Below the pieces are notes generated by a model. It saw only the letters and a program-made list of their open reading frames with translations. It made no database searches and was not told where the DNA came from. Positions 33,120 to 34,505 of a stretch of 34,505 bases of DNA are shown in pieces (position 1 is the stretch's first letter; the number at the start of each line of letters is the position of its first letter). The position numbers were made by a program, and so were the translations under genes. The DNA lies in the NCBI GenBank assembly GCA_947170435.1, contig CAMVTO010000024.1:1-34505 (forward strand), read 5' to 3'. The DNA comes from an uncultured Clostridia bacterium. GTDB lineage: Bacteria > Bacillota > Clostridia > Oscillospirales > Oscillospiraceae.

Positions 33120-33354
33120 GAAGAGCTTTGAAGAGAATATCGCGCGCTTGGAGGAGATCGTAGGCGCACTGGAAAAGGGCGACGCCCAACTGGCGGATTC
33201 CCTCAAGCTGTTTGAAGAGGGGACAAAGCTGGTGACGGAGTGCGGCGTGCTGCTGGACGAGGCGGAGCAAAAGGTGGTCAAGCTGTCCAAGGGCGCGGAC
33301 GGCGCACCGGTGGAGAGCGAGTTTACCGGGGAGGCGGAAGGCAATGGACGATAA
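33112..33354 (+). CDS. xseB: Exodeoxyribonuclease VII small subunit
   Basis: The 80-residue product is the XseB helical hairpin (FEENIARLEEIVGALEKGD and LADSLKLFEEGTKLV). Several copies bind the coiled coil of XseA. The ATG at 33112 has a GGAGGAAG ribosome binding site inside the end of xseA. Its own 3' end overlaps ispA by 11 bases. Confidence 0.96.
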   Translation: MAKKSFEENIARLEEIVGALEKGDAQLADSLKLFEEGTKLVTECGVLLDEAEQKVVKLSKGADGAPVESEFTGEAEGNGR

Positions 33355-34225
33355 GCTGTTTGACGCGCGCTATGAGGAATACCGCGTTGCGGTGGAGGAG
33401 CATTTAAGCCGCCTGTTCACGGACGACGTGCCGTGGAAAAAGCTGAATGAAGCCATGCGTTACAGCGTACTTTCCGGCGGCAAGCGGCTGCGCCCGGTGC
33501 TGACGCTGGAGGTGGCGCGGCTGGCCGGAATTCGCGATTGGCACAACGCGCTGCCCTTTGCCTGTGCGCTGGAGCTGGTGCATACTTACTCACTGATTCA
33601 CGATGACCTGCCCTGCATGGACAACGACGAGCTGCGCCGCGGCAAACCGACAAATCATGTGGTCTACGGCGAGACCCTGGCGACGCTGGCGGGCGACGCG
33701 CTCCAGCCGGAGGCGTATCGCTTGATTGCGGAGGCGCCGAGGCTGGACGCAAAAGCGAAGATCGAGGCGGTCGCCGCGCTTGCCTGGGCCAGCGGCGCGA
33801 ACGGTATGGTGGCGGGTCAGGTGCTGGATCTGACCGACTTTGGCCGGGACGAGGCGTCGCTGCGACTGCTGCATGACAAGAAAACCTGCTTTATGATCAA
33901 GTGCGCGGCGGAGCTGGGCTGCGCGGCCGGACGCGCTTCCATCGCGGTATGCGAGGCGACGCAGACCTACGCCGCGCATTTGGGCCTCGCGTTCCAGATC
34001 CAGGACGATCTGCTGGATGTGGTGGGAGACGAGACCACCTTCGGCAAGCCCATCGGCTCGGACCGGGAAGAGGGCAAGACGACCTACGTCGATCTGCTCG
34101 GCGTCGATGGCTGCAAGGCAGAGGTGCAGCGGCTGACGGACGAAGCGATCGCGGCGCTGGACGGGATAGGGGACACGGATTTTCTCATCACCTTTGCGAA
34201 GAAACTTGCAAATCGAGACAAATAA
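33344..34225 (+). CDS. ispA: Farnesyl diphosphate synthase (polyprenyl synthetase family)
   Basis: The 293-residue protein is a trans-prenyl transferase: GGKRLR (45-50), first Asp-rich motif DDLPCMDND (87-95) with the bacterial two-residue insertion, KPTNH (101-105), and second Asp-rich motif DDLLD (221-225) followed by GKPIGSD. The sequence HTYSLIHDD before the first motif is typical of bacterial C15-forming enzymes. It condenses dimethylallyl or geranyl diphosphate with isopentenyl diphosphate, giving the precursor of undecaprenyl phosphate and other isoprenoids. Product length could be somewhat longer; that cannot be excluded. Confidence 0.94.
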   Translation: MDDKLFDARYEEYRVAVEEHLSRLFTDDVPWKKLNEAMRYSVLSGGKRLRPVLTLEVARLAGIRDWHNALPFACALELVHTYSLIHDDLPCMDNDELRRGKPTNHVVYGETLATLAGDALQPEAYRLIAEAPRLDAKAKIEAVAALAWASGANGMVAGQVLDLTDFGRDEASLRLLHDKKTCFMIKCAAELGCAAGRASIAVCEATQTYAAHLGLAFQIQDDLLDVVGDETTFGKPIGSDREEGKTTYVDLLGVDGCKAEVQRLTDEAIAALDGIGDTDFLITFAKKLANRDK

Positions 34226-34228
34226 ACC

Positions 34229-34261
34229 AAACGGCGGCCGACGGAAGTCAGCCGCCGTTTT
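34229..34261 (+). terminator. Rho-independent terminator after ispA
   Basis: A 10-bp outer stem (AAACGGCGGC paired with its complement at 34251-34260), a mismatch, and a short inner stem GAC/GTC capped by the tetraloop GGAA end in four T residues. Confidence 0.85.
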
Positions 34262-34288
34262 GCACAGAAGCGGGCGAAAAAACTTTCT

Positions 34289-34321
34289 GTGAATATTCAA
34301 ATGTATACCTTGAATATTCAC
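34289..34321. promoter_or_regulatory. Perfect 12-bp inverted repeat, probable operator
   Basis: GTGAATATTCAA (34289-34300) and TTGAATATTCAC (34310-34321) are perfect complements nine bases apart. Each arm itself contains the palindrome TGAATATTCA, so two identical sites sit 21 bp apart, on the same face of the helix. The right arm covers the -35 box of the promoter at 34310. No T-run follows, so it is not a terminator. A dimeric repressor site is the simplest reading; the regulator is unknown. Confidence 0.7.
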
Positions 34322-34338
34322 CATTCATCGTATATAAT
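34310..34338 (+). promoter_or_regulatory. Strong sigma-A promoter at the right end
   Basis: TTGAAT (34310-34315) and a consensus TATAAT (34333-34338) are 17 bases apart. The predicted start is near 34345. No open frame with a ribosome binding site follows before the window ends. Confidence 0.85.
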
Positions 34339-34344
34339 ATCAAG

Positions 34345-34505
34345 CTGCTGAACAGCGGCGCAGTATCCTAGTCAGATCTGCCGTCTCCTAAGAAGGGCCT
34401 AAAAATCCTTTAAAGGGCACAACTGTGAAACCTTTGGTGCCTGCTTCTTACGCCCAGTTTGGGGTGGGTGCTGAAGGGAGGCTATGCCTTTCGTTACCGG
34501 AAGCT
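34345..34505 (+). ncRNA. Structured non-coding RNA, possibly 6S RNA (3' end outside window)
   Basis: At least 160 transcribed bases follow the promoter without a supported gene. They can fold: GGGCAC (34417-34422) pairs with GTGCC (34438-34442), CTTC...GCCCA pairs with TGGGTGCTGAAG around 34445-34476, and GCCGTCTCC pairs imperfectly with GGGAGGC further on, which would enclose a large central bubble as in 6S RNA. The sequence reminds me of clostridial 6S RNA, which mimics an open promoter and binds sigma-A polymerase, but this is recollection, not a search. A riboswitch or leader of a downstream gene is the main alternative. Confidence 0.4.

Noticed and set aside
34289-34321. Second terminator after ispA
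   Set aside because: The inverted repeat is AT-rich, has no T-run and overlaps a promoter -35 box, so an operator fits better.
34345-34505. tmRNA, RNase P RNA or SRP RNA
   Set aside because: None of the conserved start or core sequences of these RNAs that I know is present.

Overview
The window looks like a chromosomal segment of a GC-rich, endospore-forming member of the Clostridia (Oscillospiraceae-like is my best guess; species not determinable). The main evidence is a complete eight-gene spoIIIA operon followed by asp23, nusB, xseA, xseB and an ispA-type prenyl synthase, in the compact order usual for Clostridia. No tRNA, rRNA, CRISPR array or intact insertion sequence was seen.

Region 1 (1-16707, + strand) is a tightly packed run of genes. 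It starts with the 3' end of an acidic protein. A 2645-residue exported protein, a membrane-anchored protein and a cytosolic protein follow; I recognise no family for any of the four. Next comes a complete partner-switching module: two STAS anti-anti-sigma factors, a family 5 solute-binding lipoprotein with no permease or ATPase, a membrane RsbU/SpoIIE-type phosphatase with a large extracellular sensor, a third STAS protein and an RsbW-type kinase. This is the most system-like part of the window: an extracellular ligand probably controls STAS phosphorylation, and the output is unknown because no sigma factor is present here.

Region 2 (16708-19010) is visibly more AT-rich and holds debris and singletons: a 21-bp inverted repeat, a minus-strand membrane protein with three IVDPxTG-type motifs, a promoterless-looking remnant of a thioester-type surface protein behind a terminator, a stretch with no convincing gene, and a small gene apparently split by a frameshift.

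Region 3 (19027-22205, minus strand) is a five-gene operon: a barnase-type ribonuclease made as a lipoprotein, its barstar inhibitor, a PrsW-type membrane protease, an EamA transporter and a HAD phosphatase. Region 4 (22278-26407, + strand) has an XdhC/CoxI-type protein with its two domains in reversed order, a MATE transporter, and a response regulator with degenerate GGDEF and nearly intact EAL domains.

Region 5 (26412-34505, + strand) begins with a near-consensus sigma-E promoter driving spoIIIAA-AH, the channel complex joining mother cell and forespore. Asp23, NusB, the two exonuclease VII subunits and farnesyl diphosphate synthase follow, with terminators after nusB and ispA. The window ends in a strong promoter overlapped by a perfect inverted repeat, which drives what looks like a structured RNA, possibly 6S RNA, cut by the window edge.
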